Assembly: GCF_014696925.1 (NCBI RefSeq)
Contig: NZ_JACJQY010000008.1
Coordinates: 86,896 to 150,895 of the forward strand
Direction: 5' to 3'
From: Phormidium tenue FACHB-1050
Lineage (GTDB): Bacteria; Cyanobacteriota; Cyanobacteriia; Pseudanabaenales; Pseudanabaenaceae
Length of the DNA stretch: 64,000 nucleotides
The position numbers were made by a program, and so were the translations under genes. The notes below the pieces were generated by a model. The model made no database searches and was not told the origin of the DNA. It was given only the letters and a program-made list of their open reading frames with translations. Of this stretch, positions 23,305 to 32,239 are shown one piece after another. Position 1 is the first letter of the stretch, and every line of letters starts with the position of its first letter.

Positions 23305-24101
23305 TCGCACTTAACAGCATTATTAATGGTGATTGCCTTGAGGTAATGAAGGATATAGCCGATCGCTCTATCGATTGCATAATCTGCGATCTACCCTATG
23401 GGGTTACCGCCTGTAAATGGGATGTGGTTATCCCATTTGAACCGCTATGGGAACAGTACAAGCGAATTATTAAACCTAATGGCGCGATCGCCTTGTTTGG
23501 GAGCCAACCCTTCACTAGTGCGCTTGTGATGAGTAATCCTAAATGGTTTAAGTATGAGTGGATTTGGGAGAAAAGCGTATCTTCAGGCTTCTTGGATGCG
23601 AATAGAAAACCTTTAAAAATTCATGAGAATATACTAATTTTCTATAAACAGACTCCTAACTATAATCCTCAAATGAGGAAGGGAGAACCTTATATAAAAC
23701 ATCAATCACCTAATCGGGCTGCGGCATATAACAAAATTAAAGCTTGTACTCTAATTAATGAAGGGCAAAGATTCCCGAATACAGTCATTAAAATCAGGAA
23801 TGGTAATAACAAATCAAGTCACCCCACACAAAAACCAGTCCCCCTAATCGAATATCTAATCAAAACCTACACCCAAGAAGGCGAACTAATCCTAGACAAC
23901 ACCGCAGGCAGTGGCACATTAGCGATCGCCGCCATCAACACAAACAGACAATATATCTGCATTGAGAAAGACCCGCACTATTTTGAAGTGATGCGCGATC
24001 GCATAGCCAATCATGATCCGTTTGCACCTGTAAAAACCAAGAAGCCCAAACCAGCGCCAAAAGGACAGCTAACTTTATTTGATGGAGGGTTAGCCGTATG
24101 A
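23301..24101 (+). CDS. DNA adenine-N6 methyltransferase, beta-group order
   Basis: In this 266-residue enzyme the catalytic motif IV appears as CDLPYG near residue 30, before the cofactor motif LDNTAGSGTLAIAA near residue 200. That order is the beta group of amino-methyltransferases. SSHPTQKPVPLIEYLI, the usual segment before motif I, is clear. It would methylate adenine in a short DNA site, shielding phage DNA from restriction. No partner nuclease is seen. It is coupled by ATGA at both ends to tail genes, an odd place. Confidence 0.9.
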   Translation: MIALNSIINGDCLEVMKDIADRSIDCIICDLPYGVTACKWDVVIPFEPLWEQYKRIIKPNGAIALFGSQPFTSALVMSNPKWFKYEWIWEKSVSSGFLDANRKPLKIHENILIFYKQTPNYNPQMRKGEPYIKHQSPNRAAAYNKIKACTLINEGQRFPNTVIKIRNGNNKSSHPTQKPVPLIEYLIKTYTQEGELILDNTAGSGTLAIAAINTNRQYICIEKDPHYFEVMRDRIANHDPFAPVKTKKPKPAPKGQLTLFDGGLAV

Positions 24102-26131
24102 CGCTTAACCTAAGCTCTCGCAATTTCTCTTTGACTATAAACGGGGTCGATCGCACATCAGAATTTAGCTCAATCGATTTGGCTCAACCCTCAACATTAG
24201 AGCGGCGCGACGCGCCTGTAACAGGCACAATAACTTTAGTTTTTAGCCCTCTCAGATACAACGAATTTATAACTATTGGCAGTCCAGCGATCGCGGCAAA
24301 TTGGGCGGTAGGTGCGCTAATCGTTTTTCAGTGTGCCAATGATTCTGGAACACTCGTAAATAATCTACTCAGTGGCGGCGCTTTATATATTCTCAAAGAG
24401 CCATCACCGCCAAATATTGGTTTTGATGTAGGGACGCTATCTCTAGAGGTAGGAGACATCCTTGCATATCAATCACAAAGCACGCCCGATCGCGATGTTT
24501 CGGGTGTGACCATTGGCACGTCAACCGATCGCGATGAAATTGTGGTCAAAATCTTAGAAGACGCTGGCATTATTTCTCACTCAATCCCGTCGCTTGGCTA
24601 CCCATTTAATACACCAGTCCAAAAAACGGGCGGATCGCCTATCAAATTAGCAGGGGATTTAGTAGGAGCCGATCGCCATGTACTTTACTGCAATGCGTCA
24701 GGTACGGTAATAGCTGCGCCCATAGATTTAGATGCATCACCGATCGCCACACTTACAATTAGTCAAGATGAGAGTGCCTTCGATCCTGTCGATGGCTCCT
24801 CTATTCCGACAGTCACAGAGCTTACGATATCTGGAGTGTGCCAAGTACCAGATCAAGGCGATTATCCAATTCTGTCGATTACTGAAAAGTATATAAATTA
24901 TGAAGGCGCTCTTTATTCAAAACAATTTAGAGTATTAGTGAATCGGGAAACTCAAGAAATTGTGAGTGAAAACTATGGAGCATCTTTTAAAGAAATCCAT
25001 TATTTCCAAATTATCGTTAATCCTGTAAGTGGTCTTTTTGAATTACAAGAGGGTTCTTGGTTCACTATTGGGGTTCAAGAAGATTTTACTTATTTTGATT
25101 CAAGTAATCGACTTAGCAGAAAAATCCACAAAGAATATTTGCGACTCAATTCTTTAATACCTGAAACATTAGAGCCATTGGCTATAACGCCATTTCTTGA
25201 ATCAAAAAGAACGGTTGAGGATTACGAATATAATCCCGTAACAGGTGCGATTTCTGAAATAAGAATTGCAAATTATTTAGGGCAAATTGAAATAGGCAGC
25301 ACTTCAGCTTTACTATTCCCATCGACTAGGACTAGCACTATTTATCAGCAATCGGGAACTTTCTGGAATAAAGCTACAGCTTTAGAAGCTAACTTTACAG
25401 GGCAATCTTTTGCAGGGAATATTAGGAGAGATTTAAATATTAATGGGACTTTAATCCAAGTTATTGGATGTGCCGATGAAATTAATCCTTTATTCACAGA
25501 AAACACAACTGAATCCCAGTTTAAAAACGACGATAGCACGCGCCCACCATCAACCACTTACAGTGAGGCAATCAAAACCAAAAACATTGAGATCACATCG
25601 ATTGTTAATGCTATCCCTCTTGCAGGCGTGCCAAGTAAGGAGAAATTGCAGCCTTTAACTGTGGATTGGCTTGTAAGTGGTGAGCAAGCTTACGAGTATG
25701 GGCAGCTAGAAATAGTGCTGATGAACGGGCGCAAACAGTGCAGATTTATGGTCACGGCTTTGACTGATGAGCTTTTAGCATTGCGCCCACGGGCAAGAAT
25801 TGACATTATTTTTAATTCGATTTTGTACCGTTGTTTGGTTGATGCGATCACGTTCAGCCAAGATTTAACCCGTCGCACGATTGGCTTTATGTGCGATGTG
25901 ATCTCAACTAGCCCTGTGGCTACCCCATCTACGGTTTATCAGGTGATACAGCCTGTTAATTCGTTAAGAGGTGAGGTTAGGATTGATGCCGTGGTTGAGG
26001 CTTCTTTTGTCCAAATTCTTGATTTTTATTCAATTACAATTGATGCTGTGGTTGAATCACAAATGGCAGAGGATGGACAATTGGAAGCTGATATCACAAT
26101 TGATGCCGTAGTTATTGCAATATTAGATTAG
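24098..26131 (+). CDS. Large tail/baseplate hub-like protein
   Basis: This 677-residue protein has many strands. The N-terminus (FSLTINGVDRTSEFSSIDL) looks like a tail-hub first domain. Around residue 520 there is a second structural part (LTVDWLVSGEQAYEYGQLEIV). The C-terminus has three copies of an ITIDAVVEA-like unit. It is coupled to the methyltransferase gene by ATGA. Hub or tip protein is a positional and compositional call. Confidence 0.6.
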   Translation: MTLNLSSRNFSLTINGVDRTSEFSSIDLAQPSTLERRDAPVTGTITLVFSPLRYNEFITIGSPAIAANWAVGALIVFQCANDSGTLVNNLLSGGALYILKEPSPPNIGFDVGTLSLEVGDILAYQSQSTPDRDVSGVTIGTSTDRDEIVVKILEDAGIISHSIPSLGYPFNTPVQKTGGSPIKLAGDLVGADRHVLYCNASGTVIAAPIDLDASPIATLTISQDESAFDPVDGSSIPTVTELTISGVCQVPDQGDYPILSITEKYINYEGALYSKQFRVLVNRETQEIVSENYGASFKEIHYFQIIVNPVSGLFELQEGSWFTIGVQEDFTYFDSSNRLSRKIHKEYLRLNSLIPETLEPLAITPFLESKRTVEDYEYNPVTGAISEIRIANYLGQIEIGSTSALLFPSTRTSTIYQQSGTFWNKATALEANFTGQSFAGNIRRDLNINGTLIQVIGCADEINPLFTENTTESQFKNDDSTRPPSTTYSEAIKTKNIEITSIVNAIPLAGVPSKEKLQPLTVDWLVSGEQAYEYGQLEIVLMNGRKQCRFMVTALTDELLALRPRARIDIIFNSILYRCLVDAITFSQDLTRRTIGFMCDVISTSPVATPSTVYQVIQPVNSLRGEVRIDAVVEASFVQILDFYSITIDAVVESQMAEDGQLEADITIDAVVIAILD

Positions 26132-26140
26132 GAGAATAAA

Positions 26141-26527
26141 ATGGGACAACATGGCAATGCTTTTGGCGATTCTCAAGCACAAAACATTCAGATCGCAGCC
26201 GATCAAGGAAGTGGACCAGGTAAATTACAAGAATGGACGATAGACTTTGGCACGCTTCTAACTGAATATGAGTTGCCAGATCCGTGCGCTCCTACAGTTG
26301 TGCCTGATTCAAAAATACTTGTTTTTAATCCAATTACTCCAGTTGCTGCGGTTGCATCAGGTACATCAGCTTCCTACAGATTATTAGATAGTGATAATAA
26401 TGTGATCTACCAAGGAAATAACGATATTGGAATCCTAGGGAGCAACAAGCCAGTGATAAAAACCTCGTTAATTGTAGTCTCAGGTGCAATACAAACAGTT
26501 GTTAGCTTTCGGATTGGCTACTCCTAA
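26141..26527 (+). CDS. Small tail-tip associated protein
   Basis: This 128-residue protein begins MGQHGNAFGDSQAQNIQ. Its middle and C-terminal strands (SYRLLDSDNNVIYQGNNDIG, VVSGAIQTVVSFRIGYS) suggest a beta sandwich. A ribosome site AGGAG stands 7 bases before the start. The stop overlaps the next ATG (TAATG). Not recognised. Confidence 0.6.
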   Translation: MGQHGNAFGDSQAQNIQIAADQGSGPGKLQEWTIDFGTLLTEYELPDPCAPTVVPDSKILVFNPITPVAAVASGTSASYRLLDSDNNVIYQGNNDIGILGSNKPVIKTSLIVVSGAIQTVVSFRIGYS

Positions 26528-27276
26528 TGCAAAATGACAATCTCACACCTAATCAAAGAGTGCGGCTCCAGCTTGAGAAGCAAATGGCTCAAGATGCGAT
26601 CGCTCGTCTTGAAAAATACGAGCGCGAAAACAACTCTATCTTGCCTACATTCATGGGTGAGAATGGCAAAATTAAGCGATTAGGGCACGGTGAGAGTCGG
26701 ACGGCGATCGCTACAAATCTTTTTTACGGTATAGGCGAAGAGATGCGCCCTATACCAGTTAGAGGCGGCTTGCCTATGGTTGATAATAAGCCACGATTAG
26801 CGCCTATTGCAGCTATCCCAGAGCCAATCGAAGTTATTTTTGCTTATCTTTTCAGGATAGACGCAAGTATTCAAATTGGTGATATTGGATATGGAACCGA
26901 AACCTTAGAAGCATATGGCAGCAGTGATGCGCCTGCCTTTGCAGAAACTTCAGGAGGACTTTTAGACGAATTTGAAATCGTTGGACAAATAGATGGATTA
27001 ACAGGATATTTCACAGGAACAACTTTAGACACAGCAACAGAAATCTGGTCTTTTGGTAGCGGGGCTGTTCAGATAAACTTTACACTTACAGATCCGACCA
27101 TACTATTTATTACAGTAAGGATTGAAGCTGGATCTCAATTCTTAGAGCAAGAGATAGATCTTGAAGGCTCAGGCTCTGCGATTGTTGGGTTTAATCCACC
27201 TCCTGAGCCATCACCATTGCTATTCCCCGCCACTTTGAATTATTCCGTAACTTTCAGTAACCCAAGGAGAGAGTAA
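26527..27276 (+). CDS. Hypothetical tail protein
   Basis: This 249-residue protein has a helical, basic N-terminus (QRVRLQLEKQMAQDAIARLEKY) and a strand-rich C-terminal half with acidic loops. It is in the translationally coupled tail block, starting in TAATG with the previous stop and ending in the same way with the next gene. No family recognised. Confidence 0.6.
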   Translation: MQNDNLTPNQRVRLQLEKQMAQDAIARLEKYERENNSILPTFMGENGKIKRLGHGESRTAIATNLFYGIGEEMRPIPVRGGLPMVDNKPRLAPIAAIPEPIEVIFAYLFRIDASIQIGDIGYGTETLEAYGSSDAPAFAETSGGLLDEFEIVGQIDGLTGYFTGTTLDTATEIWSFGSGAVQINFTLTDPTILFITVRIEAGSQFLEQEIDLEGSGSAIVGFNPPPEPSPLLFPATLNYSVTFSNPRRE

Positions 27277-27539
27277 TGCAGACAGAAACTTCAGTGCGCG
27301 ATCGCCTATCTCGTACCTTTACCCAATCAGCGATCGCCCTTAAGAAAAGAATCACACAAGATGAAAATCAGCAAACCTTTGCCGCCACTTTATTGGATGG
27401 GAACAAAGTACAGCTACCAGATGGAAGCATCCGCACAGCCTATAATCAAGGCACAAGACAGGTGCTAATAGGTGATAGCGTGACGGTTGTTTTTCCCCTG
27501 CATTCTCAGATTGGGTTTTATACCAGCAAAATCAGTTAA
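27276..27539 (+). CDS. Small tail-block protein
   Basis: In this 87-residue protein the N-terminus is a basic helix (VRDRLSRTFTQSAIALKKRI) and the rest strands (AATLLDGNKVQLPDGS, LIGDSVTVVFPLH). The strand part resembles an OB-like or SH3-like barrel. It is the last gene of the rightward tail block. A hairpin at 27546-27578 follows. Confidence 0.6.
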   Translation: MQTETSVRDRLSRTFTQSAIALKKRITQDENQQTFAATLLDGNKVQLPDGSIRTAYNQGTRQVLIGDSVTVVFPLHSQIGFYTSKIS

Positions 27540-27545
27540 TAAAAA

Positions 27546-27578
27546 GATCGCCTATCTGTGGGGAGGTGATAGGCGATC
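27546..27578. terminator. Hairpin after the rightward tail block
   Basis: GATCGCCTATC and GATAGGCGATC form an 11-bp perfect stem with an 11-nt loop. There is no T-tract, so it is a weak or factor-dependent terminator between convergent operons. Confidence 0.45.
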
Positions 27579-27612
27579 GCATGGTTACAATGGGTTTCTG
27601 CCTTCGATTATA

Positions 27613-28032
27613 TCATTGGCATACTAAAGGAGGGTAAGGTTTAGAAACTGCTCTCAAAAAGCAAGCGAGAATCAATTTTAAAACCTCTTCATCTTCTGGA
27701 GAAACATACGCTTCAGCCTCTTTCCCAAATTCTCTGTATGGCTCAATTGAAGACGACATGAGAAGCCGTTTTTTCTCTAATTTAATATTGCCATCTTCAG
27801 ACTTTTCTTTAGTAAAAGTCCATAAGGATATATAAGTAATTTTGCCTTTTTGAGTAGATAAAACCCTAAGCAGAATTTTCTTGGCTTCTTCAACTTGTAA
27901 TTGTTCAAAAGTTTTTGGAACGGCGATCGGGAACTCAGCAATTATTTCCTCAGTGTTTTCATCTTCGTATTTAAACTCAGCTAAATACTGAATAGTAGTA
28001 GGTTTGGGCTTTCGCTTTGGTTTTTTACTCAC
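27613..28032 (-). CDS. Hypothetical 139-residue protein, end of ATPase operon
   Basis: It has a very basic start (MSKKPKRKPKPTTIQYLAEF), then an acidic stretch and a helical C-terminus (DEEVLKLILACFLRAVSKP). It is the last gene of the leftward ATPase operon and overlaps the preceding stop by 8 bases. No family recognised. Confidence 0.55.
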   Translation of the reverse strand: MSKKPKRKPKPTTIQYLAEFKYEDENTEEIIAEFPIAVPKTFEQLQVEEAKKILLRVLSTQKGKITYISLWTFTKEKSEDGNIKLEKKRLLMSSSIEPYREFGKEAEAYVSPEDEEVLKLILACFLRAVSKPYPPLVCQ

Positions 28033-28240
28033 GATATTTATCTTCCATTTCAGATTGAAAATAAATCCTATTCAGCATATCGCGGCACTCTAATAGATAT
28101 TGCTGATGTGTGCGCTCAATAGCCTGATCATATTCTGGTCGCACCAATCGCGCAAAGTCTCGGAACCATTTGAGCATAATGGCGATCGCGATTACTGCGA
28201 TTGGCAGAAAAAACACAGTGTTAGTTACCCAGTTTTCCAT
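28025..28240 (-). CDS. Small single-span membrane protein
   Basis: In this 71-residue protein residues about 7-24 (NTVFFLPIAVIAIAIMLKW) form one membrane helix. A charged cytoplasmic helix follows (ARLVRPEYDQAIERTHQQYL). It overlaps both neighbours. It could anchor the operon's ATPase or act as a lysis or exclusion factor; nothing specific is seen. Confidence 0.55.
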   Translation of the reverse strand: MENWVTNTVFFLPIAVIAIAIMLKWFRDFARLVRPEYDQAIERTHQQYLLECRDMLNRIYFQSEMEDKYRE

Positions 28241-28412
28241 TGGTTAAGTAATGTCTTTCTTTTGTTTGGACAGTTCCATCTTCTCTAAAATAATAGCGAT
28301 ATTTTGGATCTGATACGTTTGGTACGATCGCTACTGATTCAGGATTAGGAATCTGCATGAGTAGCTGTAAAAGTTCTTGTCTGAGTTCAAATGGTATATT
28401 CATTTTGCTCAA
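28221..28412 (-). CDS. Hypothetical 63-residue protein
   Basis: This short protein has an N-terminal helix (FELRQELLQLLMQIPNP) and two strands (YRYYFREDGTVQTKERHYL). It overlaps the genes on both sides, as all members of this operon do. Unrecognised. Confidence 0.5.
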   Translation of the reverse strand: MSKMNIPFELRQELLQLLMQIPNPESVAIVPNVSDPKYRYYFREDGTVQTKERHYLTNGKLGN

Positions 28413-28572
28413 CTTCTATTAATAATTCTTGACAGTCTTTATGGTCAATCAGAAAGATTTGAGTAACCACGGCATGGACGCGATCGCAGACTAGCTGACT
28501 AGGCAGATAGGCTTTACCACATCTTAGGCAAAGCATAGAGCGATCAGTTATTGCGATCCAGTTGAGTGACAT
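28387..28572 (-). CDS. Small CxxC protein
   Basis: From the Met at 28572 (MSLNWIAITDRSMLCLRCGK) this is 61 residues. LCLRCGKAYLPSQLVC carries three Cys, which could form part of a zinc site. A longer start at 28623 would overlap the 47-residue gene upstream, so it was not used. Unrecognised. Confidence 0.5.
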   Translation of the reverse strand: MSLNWIAITDRSMLCLRCGKAYLPSQLVCDRVHAVVTQIFLIDHKDCQELLIEVEQNEYTI

Positions 28573-28588
28573 TTTCTTTGCGGGTTCC

Positions 28589-28732
28589 CTATAATTGATT
28601 CTTCTCGACAGTAACGTAATCATCTAATACCGCTTGCAGAAGATGTTTTGCATTGTCGGGGTTAGAGTTTTGGATCTCTCTAATGACATACTCTCTGCCT
28701 TTGTATTGAACAAGATCGCCTACTTTAAGCAT
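28589..28732 (-). CDS. 47-residue SH3-like small protein
   Basis: A short frame begins MLKVGDLVQYKGREYVIREI, typical of small SH3/KOW-like barrels, and ends TVEKNQL. It starts 5 bases after the ATPase stop. It fills the gap and has clear protein character. Confidence 0.6.
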   Translation of the reverse strand: MLKVGDLVQYKGREYVIREIQNSNPDNAKHLLQAVLDDYVTVEKNQL

Positions 28733-28737
28733 TGCTT

Positions 28738-30321
28738 TTATCTTTTATGCATTGGTGTAAATTGAAACTCGATCGCGTCAGCAGATCCGCGCTTTAGATA
28801 GCCGTGACCTTTTCCGCGCAAGCCTTTAGTAATCGCATCAACTGTAAGCCCAAACTCATTAGCAGGGAATCTTGCACTTTCGGCTGATTGCAACTTAAGA
28901 AGGATCTTAGTCGCAACTTGAGAGATAGTATCAGGGCTGAAATGGTCAAGATTTTGAGAGCCAAGGCACATCATTAACCCGTATTTACGAAGCTCACAGG
29001 CGTATACATCAATAATCCCTTTGCGATTTGTTGACTTACTTGTGAATTTGTGAGCTTCGTCCATGAATACTGCAAAGCGATATCTTTCGCGATCGCTACA
29101 TCTGACGGGTATATGTCCTTTAGCACTAAGCGCACAGCCAATCTTACGAAGCAAGGTATCAACTACTAAGAATTGAATATCTTCACTGCCTAGCAATGGC
29201 GATAAGTCTATCCGATGCGATCGCGACAACAGTGAATCAATATCAAGGCGAGTAGGCTTAGAAAATACAGGATGCTTAAAGACACTGCGAACTACAGATA
29301 AAGCGCTGCTAATGTCATTTCTCATGGGCATAGGTATTTCGGGATCTGCGATATCAATCTCCATCGCTTCGATTACATCCGAGAAAGTTGGCGGCGTTTT
29401 GCCCCATGTTGAAGGATCGCGATCGCTTATCCCTTTATCCCTATAAGCTTCTGCCAAATACTTTTCAATATTGAGCTTTTGCTTATGCCCTATGCTCGTA
29501 TTAAAAGCACAAATCGATTCAATCAACTTCTGTAATTGTGGGAATACACCACCATTAACAGGATCTAGCGAGTCTAGTTCTAGTGGATTGATGCCATATT
29601 CACAGGCTGACGTATGACTAAGAGTGATGGTTTTGCAGCAATCTAACGCGATATCCCCATGAAAATCAATGATCAATACAGGGATACCATAGTTATGAGT
29701 TTCATTAGCGATCGCTTTTAGGGATTCAGTTTTACCAGACCCCGAAGCACCAATTACTAAAGTGAATCCGTTCGTTTCTTGGTTCGGAGTCCAGTAGAGA
29801 GGCTTTTTTTGAGTATCTACACCTAGCAATATATTTAAAGAGTTTTTGTCAAAAATTGGCTCTACTCTTGGCAATGGTAAGACAGGATCAGCGATCGCGC
29901 CATGAGGTACAACATCTTGAATAGATGCCCACTGCAATAAGTTCACAGGAACAGCATCAGGGTTTCTTTTGTGCCAAAACTTAATCAACCTCTTGACTAC
30001 TTTCTCTTGTTCAGCAGAAGTCATGCACTGCAAAGAATAGTGCAGAGATACATGATCTGTCTTAGTAGTCTGCTTGGCAAATAGATCCTCAATTTCGCGA
30101 GGAATTGGAACTAAGAAGAAGAGGGGAAACTCTTCGGGAGTAGCTTCAGTAGCAGACTTTAAAACTTCATAGAGTTGATTTAGGCGATCGCCATCTTCAT
30201 TAGCGATCGCCTTATCAATCTCATCTTGCCACTCCTTAGAAAACGCCCAGAAACAATCAGCTTTTAGGCGATCGATGTTTTTGCGAGCGCGTTCAAATTT
30301 AGATAAAAGGAAAGTCAGCAT
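28738..30321 (-). CDS. HerA/VirB4-like P-loop ATPase
   Basis: In this 527-residue protein an N-terminal domain of about 170 residues is followed by a RecA-like HerA/FtsK ATPase. It shows LVIGASGSGKTESLKAIA (Walker A), PVLIIDFHGD, RFAVFMDEAHKFTS (Walker B) and a late MMCLGSQNLDHFS sensor segment. Such ATPases drive DNA transfer, DNA resection or virion packaging. A tailed phage with a terminase does not need it, so its role is open. The start overlaps the stop of a small membrane protein (TAATG), and further membrane proteins precede it. This suggests a membrane-linked complex. Confidence 0.85.
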   Translation of the reverse strand: MLTFLLSKFERARKNIDRLKADCFWAFSKEWQDEIDKAIANEDGDRLNQLYEVLKSATEATPEEFPLFFLVPIPREIEDLFAKQTTKTDHVSLHYSLQCMTSAEQEKVVKRLIKFWHKRNPDAVPVNLLQWASIQDVVPHGAIADPVLPLPRVEPIFDKNSLNILLGVDTQKKPLYWTPNQETNGFTLVIGASGSGKTESLKAIANETHNYGIPVLIIDFHGDIALDCCKTITLSHTSACEYGINPLELDSLDPVNGGVFPQLQKLIESICAFNTSIGHKQKLNIEKYLAEAYRDKGISDRDPSTWGKTPPTFSDVIEAMEIDIADPEIPMPMRNDISSALSVVRSVFKHPVFSKPTRLDIDSLLSRSHRIDLSPLLGSEDIQFLVVDTLLRKIGCALSAKGHIPVRCSDRERYRFAVFMDEAHKFTSKSTNRKGIIDVYACELRKYGLMMCLGSQNLDHFSPDTISQVATKILLKLQSAESARFPANEFGLTVDAITKGLRGKGHGYLKRGSADAIEFQFTPMHKR

Positions 30322-30656
30322 TACTTACTCACAATGTCATGAATTAATCCAAAGTAAATCGCATGAACGGTTAGAGCCAATTGCGCCCAGTCTTTCATCT
30401 CAAACTTCCATCTAATAGCAGAGCATCGATTACGCCGCGAAGTCTGGAACAAGAAGAAGAGAGATATACCGCAAAGAACGAACGACCCGACCGTTTTGAC
30501 CATCGGCACTTTAAATGCGAAAGAGGCGCTTAGCGCCGATGTGATTAAGGTTAAAAGCAAGAAAGGGTGTAGCAATCCCCAGATATGATCAATGAGATCA
30601 GGAGAGTTGCTATTTTGTAGCGGCGCACCGCCAGTAGGAGGAGGTTGAATAGCCAT
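30321..30656 (-). CDS. Multi-span small membrane protein
   Basis: This 111-residue protein has hydrophobic segments at about residues 28-48 (LLHPFLLLTLITSALSASF), 50-70 (VPMVKTVGSFVLCGISLFFL) and 88-105. A Pro/Gly-rich start precedes the first span. It is coupled to both neighbours by TAATG. Probably a partner of the HerA-like ATPase; not recognised. Confidence 0.6.
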   Translation of the reverse strand: MAIQPPPTGGAPLQNSNSPDLIDHIWGLLHPFLLLTLITSALSASFAFKVPMVKTVGSFVLCGISLFFLFQTSRRNRCSAIRWKFEMKDWAQLALTVHAIYFGLIHDIVSK

Positions 30657-31252
30657 TACAGTTTGTCGTAAAGATCTTTAGGGACAGGAAGCGGATGCCC
30701 ATTACTAGGCACATTTTTATATTCAATAACTTGGGAGGAGCGAGAGTTGATCCCAAGAGCAACTAGGCAACTGAGCAGAATAACGCCAAAAGCTAGACCA
30801 AAAAACAATACCACTGGGTTAGTCTCGCCGCCTCCTTTTGATACGTTGGTCAATCCATTGGTTAGATTGGTATTTGTATTGTTGATCGAAGTCATTAACT
30901 GTCCATTGGTGAATTGTTGCTGTTGAGCGCGTTCATTGCTTAAAGCGGTGGTAACAGCAAGATCGGTTTCAAGCTTGGCAATTTTGCTATGAACTTGCTC
31001 AAATTGGCGATCTGTTTTTTGAATGTAGCTATCAAGCCTTATGCCTTGATTTTGGATTTTAAGCTCGCAAGCATCAATTTTATGAACAACAATCCCAAAC
31101 TGAGTTTTGCAATACTCAAGCATTTCTGATGCAGTGTTACCCGATGCTAGCTGAGATTCAACCCAGTTAGCCATTTCGTTTGTTTGATGCTCTCTCGGCA
31201 AAATATCAACAATTTCGGCGGTTACGATCGCCAGTTCAGAACTACCATTCAT
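30656..31252 (-). CDS. Coiled-coil membrane protein
   Basis: In this 198-residue protein residues about 60-125 form a coiled coil (LDSYIQKTDRQFEQVHSKI). An Asn/Thr-rich linker follows, then one strong membrane helix (VVLFFGLAFGVILLSCLVAL, about 150-170) and a short tail. The upstream stop and this start overlap as ATGA. It looks like a scaffold protein of a membrane complex. Unrecognised. Confidence 0.6.
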   Translation of the reverse strand: MNGSSELAIVTAEIVDILPREHQTNEMANWVESQLASGNTASEMLEYCKTQFGIVVHKIDACELKIQNQGIRLDSYIQKTDRQFEQVHSKIAKLETDLAVTTALSNERAQQQQFTNGQLMTSINNTNTNLTNGLTNVSKGGGETNPVVLFFGLAFGVILLSCLVALGINSRSSQVIEYKNVPSNGHPLPVPKDLYDKL

Positions 31253-31506
31253 TTCTTTGGCTTCTCACAATCAAATACAAAGTCGTTAAGTTGCTTGTCG
31301 GTCATGATTGAAATATCGAGAGGAGTATTACAAGCTTTTGCTCTCTCTTCTAGTTGCGATCGCGGAGTCTTTATAGTTTGAGCATTACTGATTTGCGAAA
31401 ACAATCCAGTAATTAGCTCAGGACGGGTATGAAACACTCTGGATAAGAGTAAAGTCAAGGCGATCGCGAGTGGCATTGCCACAATTTTGACGAAGTTCTC
31501 ATTCAT
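31249..31506 (-). CDS. Small exported or membrane-anchored protein
   Basis: From the Met at 31506 (MNENFVKIVAMPLAIALTLL) this is 85 residues with one N-terminal hydrophobic segment and a polar Cys-bearing remainder. Upstream Met codons at 31512 and 31530 are possible. It is coupled to the coiled-coil gene by ATGA. Unrecognised. Confidence 0.55.
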   Translation of the reverse strand: MNENFVKIVAMPLAIALTLLLSRVFHTRPELITGLFSQISNAQTIKTPRSQLEERAKACNTPLDISIMTDKQLNDFVFDCEKPKK

Positions 31507-31897
31507 CATCATCACCAAGCCAATCTTCACAAGCGAAGATCTTCACAGGCTCTGGCTCAGAACTAGCAAGTTGTAGCTGCTGACCGCCAGCCAAAACGTG
31601 AGCAGTCTTTAGTTTTGCCTTGCCTTGCAACTGTGTAAAACTAAGAGCCTCAATGCCCTCACGTTTTACACCTAAACGGTTAAGGAATGCTTCAGAGTAA
31701 AGCTCATCCGCAAAGACATCAGCATCGGCGATCGCCTTACTGGTAATTGCTGACGTAATATCCGCAATCTGCGATTTTTTGGCATTCTTGCTAACCGTGT
31801 CCGCAGCATCATGAGAAGTTGATTTTTTGGTGTTGCGTGGAGCTTTGGGGGCTGCTGCATTTACGCGATCTTTAATGCTAGGAATAGGGTCTGTCAT
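31499..31897 (-). CDS. Hypothetical 132-residue protein of ATPase operon
   Basis: The basic, Ala/Ser-rich N-terminus looks disordered. The middle is helical (FADELYSEAFLNRLGVK) and the C-terminus is a strongly acidic tail (CEDWLGDDDE). It overlaps the upstream gene by 20 bases. The acidic tail may be a partner-docking motif (inference). Confidence 0.55.
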   Translation of the reverse strand: MTDPIPSIKDRVNAAAPKAPRNTKKSTSHDAADTVSKNAKKSQIADITSAITSKAIADADVFADELYSEAFLNRLGVKREGIEALSFTQLQGKAKLKTAHVLAGGQQLQLASSEPEPVKIFACEDWLGDDDE

Positions 31898-32219
31898 CGT
31901 TTATTACCTTAAAGTCCATGTATTCAAGAATTTCTTTTACAGCTTGCCGACTGTAATAATCAGTTCCAGATTTTCGAGTTGGCTCAAAATCTGAGTTAGA
32001 AGTATCAGTCAAATTATCAGAATCAAAGTCGTAAGCTCTAAGATGAGCGATCGCGTATTGGACTAATCGACGCTGACCTTCAAAGCTTAACGATGGATAC
32101 TGCGCGACTATTAGTTTTGCGATATCAAATGTTGAGAACCAAGGGAATCTAGTAAGGACTATATTTTTTGGCTCAGCTATGTTGAACTTTGGGACAGGTA
32201 AATTGGCAGTTTTTAGCAC
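31878..32219 (-). CDS. Hypothetical 113-residue protein, first gene of ATPase operon
   Basis: This soluble protein has a hydrophobic core segment (FSTFDIAKLIVAQYPSLSF) and a helical C-terminus (AVKEILEYMDFKVI). It is the first gene after the operator-rich intergenic region and may be the operon's regulator, but no DNA-binding motif is certain. Confidence 0.55.
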   Translation of the reverse strand: MLKTANLPVPKFNIAEPKNIVLTRFPWFSTFDIAKLIVAQYPSLSFEGQRRLVQYAIAHLRAYDFDSDNLTDTSNSDFEPTRKSGTDYYSRQAVKEILEYMDFKVINDDRPYS

Positions 32220-32239
32220 TCCTTTTCTTCCTTTAGTTG

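Noticed and set aside
28738..30321. Terminase or FtsK annotation for the ATPase
   Set aside because: A separate full terminase is present, and the protein lacks FtsK membrane and gamma domains; the motifs fit the HerA/VirB4 group better.
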